From Bacteroidota bacterium (GTDB taxonomy: Bacteria > Bacteroidota > Ignavibacteria > OLB7), in contig JAFDZV010000023.1 of assembly GCA_018266795.1 (NCBI GenBank), positions 1 to 63,296 of the forward strand: a DNA stretch of 63,296 nt, read 5' to 3'. The position numbers were made by a program, and so were the translations under genes. Of this stretch, positions 1 to 7,652 are shown piece by piece (within the stretch, counting starts at the first letter, position 1; each line of letters opens with the position of its first letter). The notes under the pieces are model-generated. The model was not told the origin of the DNA. It was given only the letters and a program-made list of their open reading frames with translations, and did no database searches.

Positions 1-57
1 TCAACTGAGATCGGGACATACCCCTTCAGAATCCCGGGAGCTATAAGCCCGGGTTGA
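1..57 (+). CDS. possible 3' end of an upstream gene
   Basis: The frame starting at base 1 is open for 18 codons and ends with TGA at 55-57. That stop overlaps the TTG at 54-56 that would start the next gene. It may be the tail of a coupled upstream gene or the other half of a frameshifted gene, because the next product begins part-way through a GAF-like fold. The piece is too short to identify. Confidence 0.25.
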   Translation, partial: STEIGTYPFRIPGAISPG

Positions 58-1028
58 CTGTGACGAAGCACAATGCTGTACGAGAGCCAGACTCCGGTGT
101 ATTTGTTGCATCGCATGCGCAGAGCGGATTGCCGGCCGACCGGCTGTTGGAGGATTTCAAGCGCCAGGGCTATCCATTGGAACGCTACCATCCTCCATGT
201 GGTTTCGACTACTACTTCGGCGGCAAGGCATATCTCGGCACCATCTTTCTGTGGAGAGAGCTCGATCGTGAGCCGATTTCCGAGACAACCTTGCAGGCGA
301 TCCGCTTGCTCGAACCGTTCATTGTCTTTGCTCTATCGGACCTGGTTGCTCGGCGGCAGCACTCGGAACCGGACGTGCGTGTTTTTACCGATGCGCTTCG
401 TGGGTTGACCGCGACTTCAGGATTGAGCAATCAGGAGTTGCGGGTGGTCATCCTGCAGTTGTTCGGCCACTCATACAAGGAGATGGCCGACATGTTGGGG
501 ATCTCGGTGGATGGTGTGAAGCATCACTTAAAGATGATTCACAGAAAGACGGGGGCACGGAGTTACACTGAGTTGTTCGCGAAGTATTTCACGCCGCGGC
601 TTGATCTTCGTCTGTTGGACGAGGAAGGGCTTGACGGTATGGAACGTGACGGCATCCCGGTTGATGTGGATCCAACCGAGGTAGAACAACTGCCTCCGAT
701 CGAAACGCCACTCCTTGAGGATCCGGCCTTTGATCTGTATTACGATCCACAGCGGACCATCGGCGAGCGAACGAGAAAGTTCGGTGAAGTAGCGTTCGGT
801 TCGATGGAGGAGTTCGCGAAGGCTTTGAAGATCGCTCCGTCGAACCTCCAGAAGTATCTCAATGGCGAACGCAATCCCGGGATCGGGATGCTTCAACGAT
901 TGCACGAGCTTGGCTGCAGTGTCAATTCATTGATAGGCGGCGATGGAAGCATCTTTGCTGACAATGGTGCTGGAAAACTGTTACGTGCGCGTGCTGGAGC
1001 TGCGGCCATGCCCGATGCGTCGTCGTAA
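54..1028 (+). CDS. transcriptional regulator with LuxR-type and XRE-type helix-turn-helix domains
   Basis: This 324-residue cytoplasmic protein is probably a DNA-binding regulator. Residues about 20-105 resemble the C-terminal half of a GAF-type sensor fold. Residues about 125-180 form a LuxR/GerE helix-turn-helix (SNQELR, then YKEMADMLGISVDGVKHHL). Residues about 245-295 form a second, Cro/C1-type HTH (MEEFAKALKIAPSNLQKYLNG, then a phage-repressor-like LHELGCSVNSLIGG). Two unrelated HTH types in one chain is unusual. The start is a TTG, with an in-frame stop at 6-8 and no upstream ATG, so the sensor half may be truncated or frameshifted. The next two genes share a palindromic operator that this protein could bind; that is inference. 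Confidence 0.8.
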   Translation: MTVTKHNAVREPDSGVFVASHAQSGLPADRLLEDFKRQGYPLERYHPPCGFDYYFGGKAYLGTIFLWRELDREPISETTLQAIRLLEPFIVFALSDLVARRQHSEPDVRVFTDALRGLTATSGLSNQELRVVILQLFGHSYKEMADMLGISVDGVKHHLKMIHRKTGARSYTELFAKYFTPRLDLRLLDEEGLDGMERDGIPVDVDPTEVEQLPPIETPLLEDPAFDLYYDPQRTIGERTRKFGEVAFGSMEEFAKALKIAPSNLQKYLNGERNPGIGMLQRLHELGCSVNSLIGGDGSIFADNGAGKLLRARAGAAAMPDASS

Positions 1029-1184
1029 AGTGCAGGGTGAAATTCGCCTGCTTGAAGTAGAGTTACTTAACGCCCCTCATTACGACACATTAGAATACGT
1101 GTTTGATGTGGGGCGTTGATCCTTGAGTAAGCCGCAGTTGCGGCCTCCTGTCCAGAGGAGTTCCATGCAAACAGTATAGCCATC
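1029..1184. other. intergenic, no feature seen
   Basis: This spacer lies between the regulator and the operator-promoter of the next gene. I see no convincing ORF or hairpin in it. Confidence 0.5.
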
Positions 1185-1202
1185 ACTACACAAAAGTGTA
1201 GT
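1185..1202. promoter_or_regulatory. palindromic operator, copy 1
   Basis: ACTACACAAAAGTGTAGT is a perfect inverted repeat with 7-bp arms around AAAA. Its last T is the first base of the -35 element TTGAC, so a bound repressor would block RNA polymerase or a bound activator would contact it. The core recurs at 1997-2012, also directly against TTGAC. Confidence 0.75.
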
Positions 1203-1230
1203 TGACTGCTTGATCGTAGCGGAGTACCTT
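1202..1230 (+). promoter_or_regulatory. promoter of the cysteine-rich secreted protein gene
   Basis: TTGACT at 1202-1207 and TACCTT(GA) at 1225-1230 are 17 bp apart, abutting the palindromic operator. The expected transcript start is near 1237, leaving a leader of about 80 nt before the ATG at 1320. Confidence 0.6.
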
Positions 1231-1319
1231 GATAACGTTGAATCATGTGCTCTACAACCTGGGCGCAAGAGCTCCAAGGATAACTTCCATTCACAATTCC
1301 GGGCACACGGAAAACCGAT

Positions 1320-1964
1320 ATGAGAAAACTTGCTGCTACAGTTTGCGCCTTGGTGCTCGTGTCGAGCATGGCGTACGCCCAAGCTCCGCCCTGCGTTGCC
1401 GGCGATCCAACCGCTGTGCCGGTGGATACGATCCGAACCACGTTAACCGTTGCTCCTTCCGACAGCACATCGACATCCAGCGACTCGTCAACAGCTGTCG
1501 ATCAATCGAAAGGAGGCTCGCTCCGTGCAAAGGCCAAAAGTAACGGGCAGATCACATTGGAGATCTGTATCTGGAGAACACAGATGGGGATCGTGTATTC
1601 GATTACTCCATCGTCGTTCACCTTTGGCGGCGACGGATCGGTGATTGACTCGTTGTTGACGAGCACGATCTTCGACCTGGCTTCTCAGACGGCAATCGGC
1701 CAGGGCATTGCCAAAGGGTATTCTACATGCAGTGCAGACTGCTCCAACAACATCGTCCTCGTGCAGGTACCATCCTGTGTTCAGCGTAGCGGAACAGGAA
1801 TTTCCACGCGATTCATATCGTGCGAAACGGGATCCTGCTGTATGCGTTCCTACAACGTTTGTTGTCCTGACGGCAGCGGTGCGCCCACACTCCAACTCGT
1901 CGGTATGTCCGGCGGCGGCTGTGGGGCGTCGTCAGGCCCTGGATGCGAGTCATTATGCGAGTAG
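1320..1964 (+). CDS. secreted cysteine-rich protein of unknown function
   Basis: This 214-residue protein begins with a typical Sec signal peptide (MRKLAATVCALVLVSSMAYA, cleavage expected after AYAQ). The mature part holds many cysteines, densest in the last 90 residues: SCETGSCC, NVCCPD and a C-terminal GGGC...GPGCESLC. That suggests a disulfide-stabilised secreted or surface protein. It resembles in style, but does not clearly align with, the two Cys-rich proteins at 48007-49072. A promoter with a palindromic operator lies upstream, so expression is probably switched by a nearby regulator. I do not recognise a family. Confidence 0.75.
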   Translation: MRKLAATVCALVLVSSMAYAQAPPCVAGDPTAVPVDTIRTTLTVAPSDSTSTSSDSSTAVDQSKGGSLRAKAKSNGQITLEICIWRTQMGIVYSITPSSFTFGGDGSVIDSLLTSTIFDLASQTAIGQGIAKGYSTCSADCSNNIVLVQVPSCVQRSGTGISTRFISCETGSCCMRSYNVCCPDGSGAPTLQLVGMSGGGCGASSGPGCESLCE

Positions 1965-1996
1965 GTATACAACTTTTCAGCGATAATGGTTCCGAG

Positions 1997-2012
1997 CTAC
2001 ACAAATGTGTAG
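1997..2012. promoter_or_regulatory. palindromic operator, copy 2
   Basis: CTACACAAATGTGTAG is an inverted repeat with 6-bp arms that matches the core of the operator at 1185-1202. The base that follows starts TTGAC, exactly as in copy 1. Only the fourth spacer base differs within the 16-bp core. Confidence 0.75.
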
Positions 2013-2043
2013 TTGACGTGGGGAGTGTGAGAGGGTAGTTTTG
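2013..2043 (+). promoter_or_regulatory. Bacteroidota-type promoter
   Basis: TTGAC at 2013-2017 and TAGTTTTG at 2036-2043 fit the TTTG/TAnnTTTG promoter form described for Bacteroidota primary sigma factors. The operator abuts the upstream element. It drives the T9SS-tailed gene that starts at 2162, with a leader of roughly 110 nt. Confidence 0.7.
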
Positions 2044-2161
2044 TACCGGACATGAGAATCCCTCCAGGGTACTCCCAACTCCCGGACGAAACGCTTCAAA
2101 GTTGCTCCGCGCTTGAGGTTTCACGAAGTGGAACAGCAACCAATGTGAAGGCATACCTGTG

Positions 2162-2683
2162 ATGAACGGACAGCATATCTCGAACGGGTTTAGGGTCCTC
2201 TTGTCGATTGGCGTTCTTCTCTCGATCGGTGCACTCTCGGAGGCACACTCCCAGAGTGTCGAGTCATCGAAGATGACGGTGGTCAACAGTACTGGAGGAA
2301 CGATTCACACAGACGATGGTGGAATTACGTGGCGGATTTTGCTTCCGGCTGCCGATCGGCAGATCCGGGAGGATCTGACTCGCAAGATCAGCGCCCAGCA
2401 CCAGGGGGCGGCAACGATGCCTTCGGGCCGTTCCGCAGCACTCCCCAATCCGACGCAAGGGGTCGTTTCAATCAGATTCTGGTTGGAACAGCCGGGTGAA
2501 GTTGATATCACGCTGCACGATAGCCACGGCAGCGAAGTGTTACGAGCGAACGAGGGACCGCGCGTAACCGGTGATAACCTACTTCAAATGGACTTGGCCT
2601 CGCTTTCGGATGGTGTCTACTTCTATAGGATCGTCAGTGGCGGTAGGATCATCGCTGGCAGTACGGTGATCGTAGCGCGCTGA
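2162..2683 (+). CDS. short secreted protein with T9SS C-terminal sorting domain
   Basis: This 173-residue protein has a signal peptide (hydrophobic run VLLSIGVLLSIGAL) and only about 65 residues of passenger, including a BNR-like DDGGITWR. It then has a full type A T9SS tail of about 75 residues: NPTQG start, a strand ending VDITLHD, then LSDGVYFYRI and GSTVIVAR. In this family the tail directs export through the type IX machinery and surface anchoring or release. The passenger is too small to be an obvious enzyme. The start was placed at ATG 2162, one codon after a GTG. It is preceded by the same operator as the gene before it, so the two are probably co-regulated. Confidence 0.8.
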   Translation: MNGQHISNGFRVLLSIGVLLSIGALSEAHSQSVESSKMTVVNSTGGTIHTDDGGITWRILLPAADRQIREDLTRKISAQHQGAATMPSGRSAALPNPTQGVVSIRFWLEQPGEVDITLHDSHGSEVLRANEGPRVTGDNLLQMDLASLSDGVYFYRIVSGGRIIAGSTVIVAR

Positions 2684-2695
2684 TATGCAATCCAA

Positions 2696-2781
2696 GGGCA
2701 GTGGGTCGCCAGGGACACTCAGGCGAATCGCACCAGAGTTTCGACCCGCTGCCCGGGCGCTGATCTTTCTCTTTTTCTCCG
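2696..2781 (+). terminator. intrinsic terminator after the T9SS-tailed gene
   Basis: GGGCAGTGGGTCG at 2696-2708 pairs with CGACCCGCTGCCC at 2742-2754 (13 bp, one G-T pair). A pyrimidine-rich tract with T runs follows to 2781. The hairpin starts 13 bp after the stop codon. Confidence 0.7.
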
Positions 2782-3150
2782 ACAACTGATGTTCACGGTT
2801 CGATGCGAGGTCTCCCTGATCAATTGCGACAGGGGCGTCGGCCGGAGGGCACTTCGCAGGTCTGCATCCTCTGATGCCATGCAATCCCTGCGTACAAGTT
2901 GGTTGCTCTGCTCGCCAGCGATGTGCCCTGAATATCTCCCCGGATCCCCCCTGAATGTCCTGAGCGGCATCCGGAATTCTTTCGCAAACCTTCCAACTAA
3001 GGTAGAGTGCCTGAGGGCAGTGAGGTCCATTCCGGTGTACGGTCCGGAAGTTGTTCCCAGGCAGAGCGCTCTCTCGAATACTGGCACGAATTACGGTCCT
3101 TGGTCACTGAACGGTAGTTTCGTCAGCGGGATGACGAGCGCTCAAGCAAG
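2782..3150 (+). other. gene-poor stretch before an orphan terminator
   Basis: I see no convincing protein gene here. A 137-codon reading frame (2789-3202) has an untypical composition and stops inside the terminator stem, so I do not accept it. The strong terminator downstream suggests something is transcribed through this region, possibly an untranslated RNA. Confidence 0.35.
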
Positions 3151-3212
3151 CTCAAGGCCGGGTGTGGTCCAACCTGAGAACATCAGGAACACCCGGCCTT
3201 GAGCTTTTTCTT
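3151..3212 (+). terminator. strong intrinsic terminator with no clear gene upstream
   Basis: CTCAAGGCCGGGTGT at 3151-3165 pairs perfectly with ACACCCGGCCTTGAG at 3189-3203, followed by CTTTTTC. It is the best stem in the window, yet the nearest upstream gene already has its own terminator 400 bp earlier. Confidence 0.85.
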
Positions 3213-3522
3213 GGACGAAATCCACGGTCATTACGTACCGTTTCACGTCAGGCACGTTGCGGCGGTCGTGCCAGCATGGGCACACCGCCTTGCGTGGCGC
3301 GAACGAACAAACCGGGCTGCCACCGCGACAGGAAGTCGAAACAATGGACATTCGCCCCTCGGAAGCTTCTCTATCCGCCTGATAGTCTCTATTTTCGCAT
3401 GACGTTACCGTTCGACGGCCACGAGAGCACTCCGTATTGCTCCCCAGTGACCTGCGTATACGTATCGCATCGTCCCCGTTCGGGGGGCAGAGCATTCAGC
3501 TGTTTCTTTTCGTGGAGTAAGC
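3213..3522. other. leader region of the aminotransferase gene
   Basis: I see no gene in this spacer. TATTTTCG near 3390 differs by one base from the TAnnTTTG promoter form and could be the -7 element for the downstream gene. Confidence 0.35.
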
Positions 3523-4719
3523 ATGCACATCGCACAACGTATGTCGCGGCTCGGCACAGAGACCGCTTTCGAAGTATTGCTGAAGGCACGCAAGCTTGAG
3601 GCGCAAGGGCGCGACATCGTTCATCTCGAGATCGGTGAACCCGATTTCGATACACCAGAGAACATTACCGGCGCCGCAAAGGCCGCTCTCGATCAGGGAT
3701 TCACACACTACGGCCCATCCGCTGGCCTTCCTCAGGCTCGTGAGGCCATTGCCGCATACATCGAACGGACTCGGCCGGGTGTATCCTGCTCGGCCGATGA
3801 GATTGTTATCACACCGGGCGCCAAGCCAATCATGTTCTACGCCATGATGGCGACGGTTGATGAGGGCGACGAGGTGATCTACCCCAATCCCGGGTTCCCG
3901 ATTTACGAATCGGTGATCAATTTCCTTGGTGCCAAGCCAGTCGCCCTTCCGCTTCGGGAGGAGAAGGAGTTCCGGTTCGATCTTGCAGATCTCGAGGCGC
4001 GCATCACGAAGAAGACGCGCATGCTCATCATCAATACGCCGCAGAACCCCACGGGTGGAATTCTGACCCGTGATGACGTTGAGGGTATTGCCGAGCTTGC
4101 CAACCGTCATAACCTCATTGTCTTCTCGGACGAGATCTATTCACGTATCACATACGACGGCTTCCAGCATACGTCCATTCTCGAGTTCCCGGGAATGAAG
4201 GAGCGCACCATCATGCTCGATGGATTCTCGAAGACGTACGCCATGACCGGCTGGCGTCTGGGGTATGGCATGATGCCTCCCTCCATCGCCTCCTTCGTTG
4301 CAAAGCTCCAGACCAATTGCACAAGCTGCACTTCGAGCTTTACCCAGATGGCCGGTGTGGAGGCATTGAACGGACCGCAGCACATGGCCGACGAATTCGT
4401 TCAGGAGTTCCGCCGCCGTCGCGATGTCATTGTGGATGGGCTGAACAGTATCCCAGGCTTTCGCTGTCATCGCCCGCAGGGTGCGTTCTATGTGTTCCCG
4501 AACATCGAAGGAACCGGCTACAGTTCGCAGCGGCTCGCCGACTTCCTCCTGAATACGGCAGGTGTCGCATGTCTCAGCGGGACGGCGTTCGGTCAGTTCG
4601 GCGAAGGCTTCATTCGGTTCAGCTATGCCAACTCCGTTGAGAATATCGAGAAGGCGCTGGACCGTATCGGTGATGCGGTCGGAAAGCTGATGCGCGACGA
4701 GGCTACGATCGATGGGTAG
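3523..4719 (+). CDS. class I/II PLP-dependent aminotransferase, aspartate aminotransferase-like
   Basis: This 398-residue cytoplasmic enzyme should move amino groups between an amino acid (probably aspartate) and 2-oxo acids using pyridoxal phosphate. The fold-type I landmarks are present: GEPDFDTP near residue 40, QNPTGG around residue 175, SDEIY near 203-206, and the Schiff-base lysine at residue 237 in SKTYAMTGWRLG. Length matches the family. The ATG at 3523 has a GGAG 8 bases upstream. It is a single-gene unit with its own terminator. Exact substrate (aspartate, alanine or aromatic) cannot be fixed from sequence alone. Confidence 0.93.
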   Translation: MHIAQRMSRLGTETAFEVLLKARKLEAQGRDIVHLEIGEPDFDTPENITGAAKAALDQGFTHYGPSAGLPQAREAIAAYIERTRPGVSCSADEIVITPGAKPIMFYAMMATVDEGDEVIYPNPGFPIYESVINFLGAKPVALPLREEKEFRFDLADLEARITKKTRMLIINTPQNPTGGILTRDDVEGIAELANRHNLIVFSDEIYSRITYDGFQHTSILEFPGMKERTIMLDGFSKTYAMTGWRLGYGMMPPSIASFVAKLQTNCTSCTSSFTQMAGVEALNGPQHMADEFVQEFRRRRDVIVDGLNSIPGFRCHRPQGAFYVFPNIEGTGYSSQRLADFLLNTAGVACLSGTAFGQFGEGFIRFSYANSVENIEKALDRIGDAVGKLMRDEATIDG

Positions 4720-4801
4720 GATTGCTTCACGGCCTTCCACTACTGCTGAAAACAGGCTGCCGTAATCCGATCCGGCCGCAGTGCCCCGACATCCGAATTG
4801 C

Positions 4802-4839
4802 ATGGCCGGCGTGTTTTCCGTGAAAAACACGCCGGCCAT
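4802..4839 (+). terminator. intrinsic terminator of the aminotransferase gene
   Basis: ATGGCCGGCGTGTTTT at 4802-4817 pairs perfectly with AAAACACGCCGGCCAT at 4824-4839. The stem carries T and A runs on either side of the loop, so it could act on both strands. Confidence 0.8.
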
Positions 4840-5029
4840 TGTGCATTGAAAGCCTTTCATGCGTTCAGTTTTTCAGCTACAACCACCCGCAACGTTTCCA
4901 CTCGAAACGCGCTACCATGGAATCCGGGTGCGAAGCCTTAACGTTATGTACGCCGGGGCACGATCACTTTGTTTGATTGAACGTCCGCCGCTGCTGTTGT
5001 TCGTGCACAGGTTGTTAAACCATGATCTA
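4840..5029. other. intergenic, no gene seen
   Basis: This spacer lies between the aminotransferase terminator and the promoter of the OmpA-family gene. I see no supported feature in it. Confidence 0.5.
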
Positions 5030-5030
5030 C

Positions 5031-5060
5031 TGTGAACTCGAATCGCTTCGGCTATATTTG
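5031..5060 (+). promoter_or_regulatory. promoter of the OmpA/TSP3 gene
   Basis: TATATTTG at 5053-5060 is an exact TAnnTTTG match. The upstream element is weak (TGTG at 5031-5034). The resulting leader would be about 190 nt. Confidence 0.5.
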
Positions 5061-5259
5061 CACCGCTTCCACGTAGGTCCGAAACTCCCAGAAGTTGTGT
5101 CCAGTGGTACGAGGTCGACGCAAATGGTGCGTCGTCCGTCGTAGATCCGGTACGTTTCCGCACAAGGTGACCGTACCGCCGGATATCCATGCACCTGAGC
5201 TGGCATTCGGAGCGTGATGGATAGCTGTGTGCACATTCAATCAAGAGGATTGGGCAACG

Positions 5260-6909
5260 ATGAGATATGTATACGCTCTGATTCTGGCCATGCTGCTTGC
5301 ACCTGGTGTGAATCTGCTGGCGCAGTTCAGCGAGTCGAAGATCCGGGTTGGATTCGATCTTGGTGCAACCCTCGGCAACGACGGCGTGGTTGGTGATGAT
5401 CTCCGTTCGGGATTCCGCCTTTACGGCCGATACCTGTTTCTCAGCGACCTACTGCAGGCCGAGGCGGGGCTCGGTGGCTCGCGCATTGCCGGGGGCAGCT
5501 CCCTCTATGATACCAGAATCTACCCTGCAGATCTCCGCCTGCTGATCGGACCGCACCTGAGCGAGGTGTGGAATCCGTTTATCTATGGCGGTGTTGGTGT
5601 AGCCAAGTATCATGTCAATCGCCCAACCACTTCTCCGACGGCGTCCGATGGGTATGACGGATTCGGCACCTACATTCCGTTCGGCATCGGACTGCAGTTG
5701 AAGCCGAATCCTGACGCCACATTCGCGCTCGACCTCAATCTTGGAGCGAATCTGTTCCTGAAGGATGAGATGGACGGTGTGGTTGATGGGAAGAACGCAG
5801 GTTGCGTTGCGGTATATATGGGATTTGAATACCTCTTCGACAGCGGCTCCGATGATAGCGACGGCGATGGCCTTACGGACGCCTATGAGCGCCGCATCGG
5901 TACCGATCCGCACAATCCCGATACCGACGGCGATGGATTGCAGGACGGCGCCGAAGTTCTGAAGTACAAGACCGATCCCTTGAATCCGGATACGGACGGC
6001 GATGGATTGCAGGACGGCGCCGAAGTTCTGAAGTACAAGACCAATCCTCTCAACCGCGATACCGATAACGACGGTATCAGCGATGGAGACGAAGTCAATA
6101 CGTCGAAGACCAATCCGCTCAACCCGGACACCGACGGCGATGGCCTCAGAGACGGCGCCGAAGTCTCCACGTACAGAACCAATCCTCTTAACCCGGATAC
6201 GGATGGCGATGGCTTGAGAGACGGCGAAGAGGTTTTGAAGTACAAGACCGATCCGTTGAAGGTTGATACGGATGGCGACTCATTGAGTGATGGAGCGGAA
6301 GTTCTGAAATATCGTACGAACCCGCTAAATCCCGATACGGACGGCGATCGTCTTCGTGATGACGAGGAGATCAATCGCGTGAAGACCGATCCGTTGCGGA
6401 TGGATACCGATGGCGACGGGGTGATTGACAGTGAGGACAAGTGCCCGCTTGTTCCAGGTGTGGTTGCAAAACAGGGATGTCCCGATGAGGCGCCGCCGAA
6501 GCGTGGTACCGTGTTGAACTTCTCGGACATCTATTTCATCGTCAACACGGATCAGTTCGACACCACGCGGGCGGAGACGGCACAGAATCTGCAGAAACTG
6601 CTGGCATATATCAATCAGTGCGAAGGCATGGTTGTTGCCATCGAAGGTCACGCGTCGCGGGAGGGGAACGAAACCCGCAACAAACAGTTGAGCGAGATGC
6701 GCGCTGCGCGGATCAAGACATGGCTTGTGTCGCAGGGTGTGCGTGCCGATAGAATTGCATCAACACAGGGCTTCGGCAGTTCCCGCAATGCCGTGCCGGA
6801 ACCGGCGCCCAACTCCGCCGAGGCCAAGAAGATGGACAAGGCCCAGTTGGAGGCAATCCGCAAGCAGAACCGTCGCATTGCGATGCGAGTGGTGAAGGGC
6901 TGCGAATAG
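5260..6909 (+). CDS. OmpA-family outer-membrane protein with calcium-binding thrombospondin type 3 repeats
   Basis: The 549-residue protein has four parts: a signal peptide (ending LLAQ); a putative eight-strand outer-membrane barrel to about residue 190; about nine TSP type 3 repeats built on DTDGDGL(Q/R)DG (residues about 195-400); and a C-terminal OmpA peptidoglycan-binding domain (LNFSDIYF..., [21 protein letters not shown]). It should tie the outer membrane to the cell wall. The Asp-rich repeats are expected to bind calcium and stiffen the linker. An ATG at 5260 after AAGAGGA fits better than earlier in-frame codons. Two adjacent repeats are almost identical at DNA level. Confidence 0.9.
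   Translation: MRYVYALILAMLLAPGVNLLAQFSESKIRVGFDLGATLGNDGVVGDDLRSGFRLYGRYLFLSDLLQAEAGLGGSRIAGGSSLYDTRIYPADLRLLIGPHLSEVWNPFIYGGVGVAKYHVNRPTTSPTASDGYDGFGTYIPFGIGLQLKPNPDATFALDLNLGANLFLKDEMDGVVDGKNAGCVAVYMGFEYLFDSGSDDSDGDGLTDAYERRIGTDPHNPDTDGDGLQDGAEVLKYKTDPLNPDTDGDGLQDGAEVLKYKTNPLNRDTDNDGISDGDEVNTSKTNPLNPDTDGDGLRDGAEVSTYRTNPLNPDTDGDGLRDGEEVLKYKTDPLKVDTDGDSLSDGAEVLKYRTNPLNPDTDGDRLRDDEEINRVKTDPLRMDTDGDGVIDSEDKCPLVPGVVAKQGCPDEAPPKRGTVLNFSDIYFIVNTDQFDTTRAETAQNLQKLLAYINQCEGMVVAIEGHASREGNETRNKQLSEMRAARIKTWLVSQGVRADRIASTQGFGSSRNAVPEPAPNSAEAKKMDKAQLEAIRKQNRRIAMRVVKGCE
5926..6053 (+). repeat. tandem 66-bp units inside the TSP3 region
   Basis: Two consecutive units encoding [18 protein letters not shown] are nearly identical at nucleotide level, including synonymous positions. 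This indicates a recent in-frame duplication or ongoing homogenisation. Confidence 0.75.
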
Positions 6910-6955
6910 CAATGCTCATGCGGTGGTTCGTGATGTGCTGATACTAAAACAACAC

Positions 6956-6982
6956 GAGGGCTGGAATATGTTTCCAGCCCTC
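6956..6982 (+). terminator. terminator hairpin after the OmpA-family gene
   Basis: GAGGGCTGGAA at 6956-6966 pairs with TTCCAGCCCTC at 6972-6982. There is no long T run, so the strength is uncertain. Confidence 0.6.
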
Positions 6983-7111
6983 AACCGTTTGTTGCCGATG
7001 CGGTCGCGACGCATCGTCGTGAGTCGGATAGGGGGCATGTGAAGAACGGCGGGTCGCGCGCCGGAAGGATTGAAGGTGGAATCGGCTGAGATGCGGGGTG
7101 GTTCCGGACGT

Positions 7112-7552
7112 TCACTGGTTGTTCGGCACGGAAGCGCGAACAAGATCGCACAGCAACGTGAAGTTCATCTGATCGTTTGTGAGCGCGATCGTCTTGGTGC
7201 GAGTAACACCCGGCGATTCGTACTTCGAAAGCCGCAGCACCGTATAAGTTCCCTTGCTCAGTTGAACAGTCTGTTCCTGAAACGCAACGATCTCATTCCA
7301 TCCGATGGCACGTTCGTAGCGGAATATATTGCGCGCGGTAACTCCGTCGCGATCCACCGAGATCCATCGAAGCGTCCAGAGCTGCCACAGGGCAACCACG
7401 GTGATCACTCCCCACGAATAGATCTTCACTGTGAAGCCGGGGGTGGCAATCAGACCGATGATGGCAATCAACAGCGTACCGATCCAGATCACCACCAAAA
7501 AGCGTCTCGGGGGAAAGACATGCCGTTCTTCCAGTGCTGCGAGCTGAGTCAT
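7112..7552 (-). CDS. membrane protein with PH-like domain, unknown function
   Basis: This 146-residue protein has two adjacent membrane helices near the N-terminus (FLVVIWIGTLLIAIIGLIA, then WGVITVVALWQLWTL). A soluble part resembling bacterial PH-like domains follows: WISVDRDGVTARNIFRYERAIGW, then a strand-rich stretch. Such proteins are small inner-membrane proteins of mostly unknown role. Its layout matches the protein at 23896-24423. It lies downstream of recQ on the same strand, 100 bp away, and may be co-transcribed. Confidence 0.65.
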   Translation of the reverse strand: MTQLAALEERHVFPPRRFLVVIWIGTLLIAIIGLIATPGFTVKIYSWGVITVVALWQLWTLRWISVDRDGVTARNIFRYERAIGWNEIVAFQEQTVQLSKGTYTVLRLSKYESPGVTRTKTIALTNDQMNFTLLCDLVRASVPNNQ

Positions 7553-7652
7553 GAACGTAATCCTCCTCGGCGTTCGATCGGTTCACATCGCAATAGTTAA
7601 TAGCTGCCGCCCAGTTGGCCATTGGGCGATACACGAACTGCAGGGGCGATTG

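Noticed and set aside
33..53. CCCGGG...CCCGGG as a terminator or operator at the window start
   Set aside because: CCCGGG is itself palindromic, so the pair is not specific evidence for a hairpin, and no T run follows.
2789..3202. 137-codon plus-strand frame before the aminotransferase
   Set aside because: It has no ribosome site or domain, and its stop lies inside a terminator stem.
5900..6440. CRISPR-like periodicity
   Set aside because: The repeats encode TSP3 domains in frame, with no unique spacers between identical short repeats.
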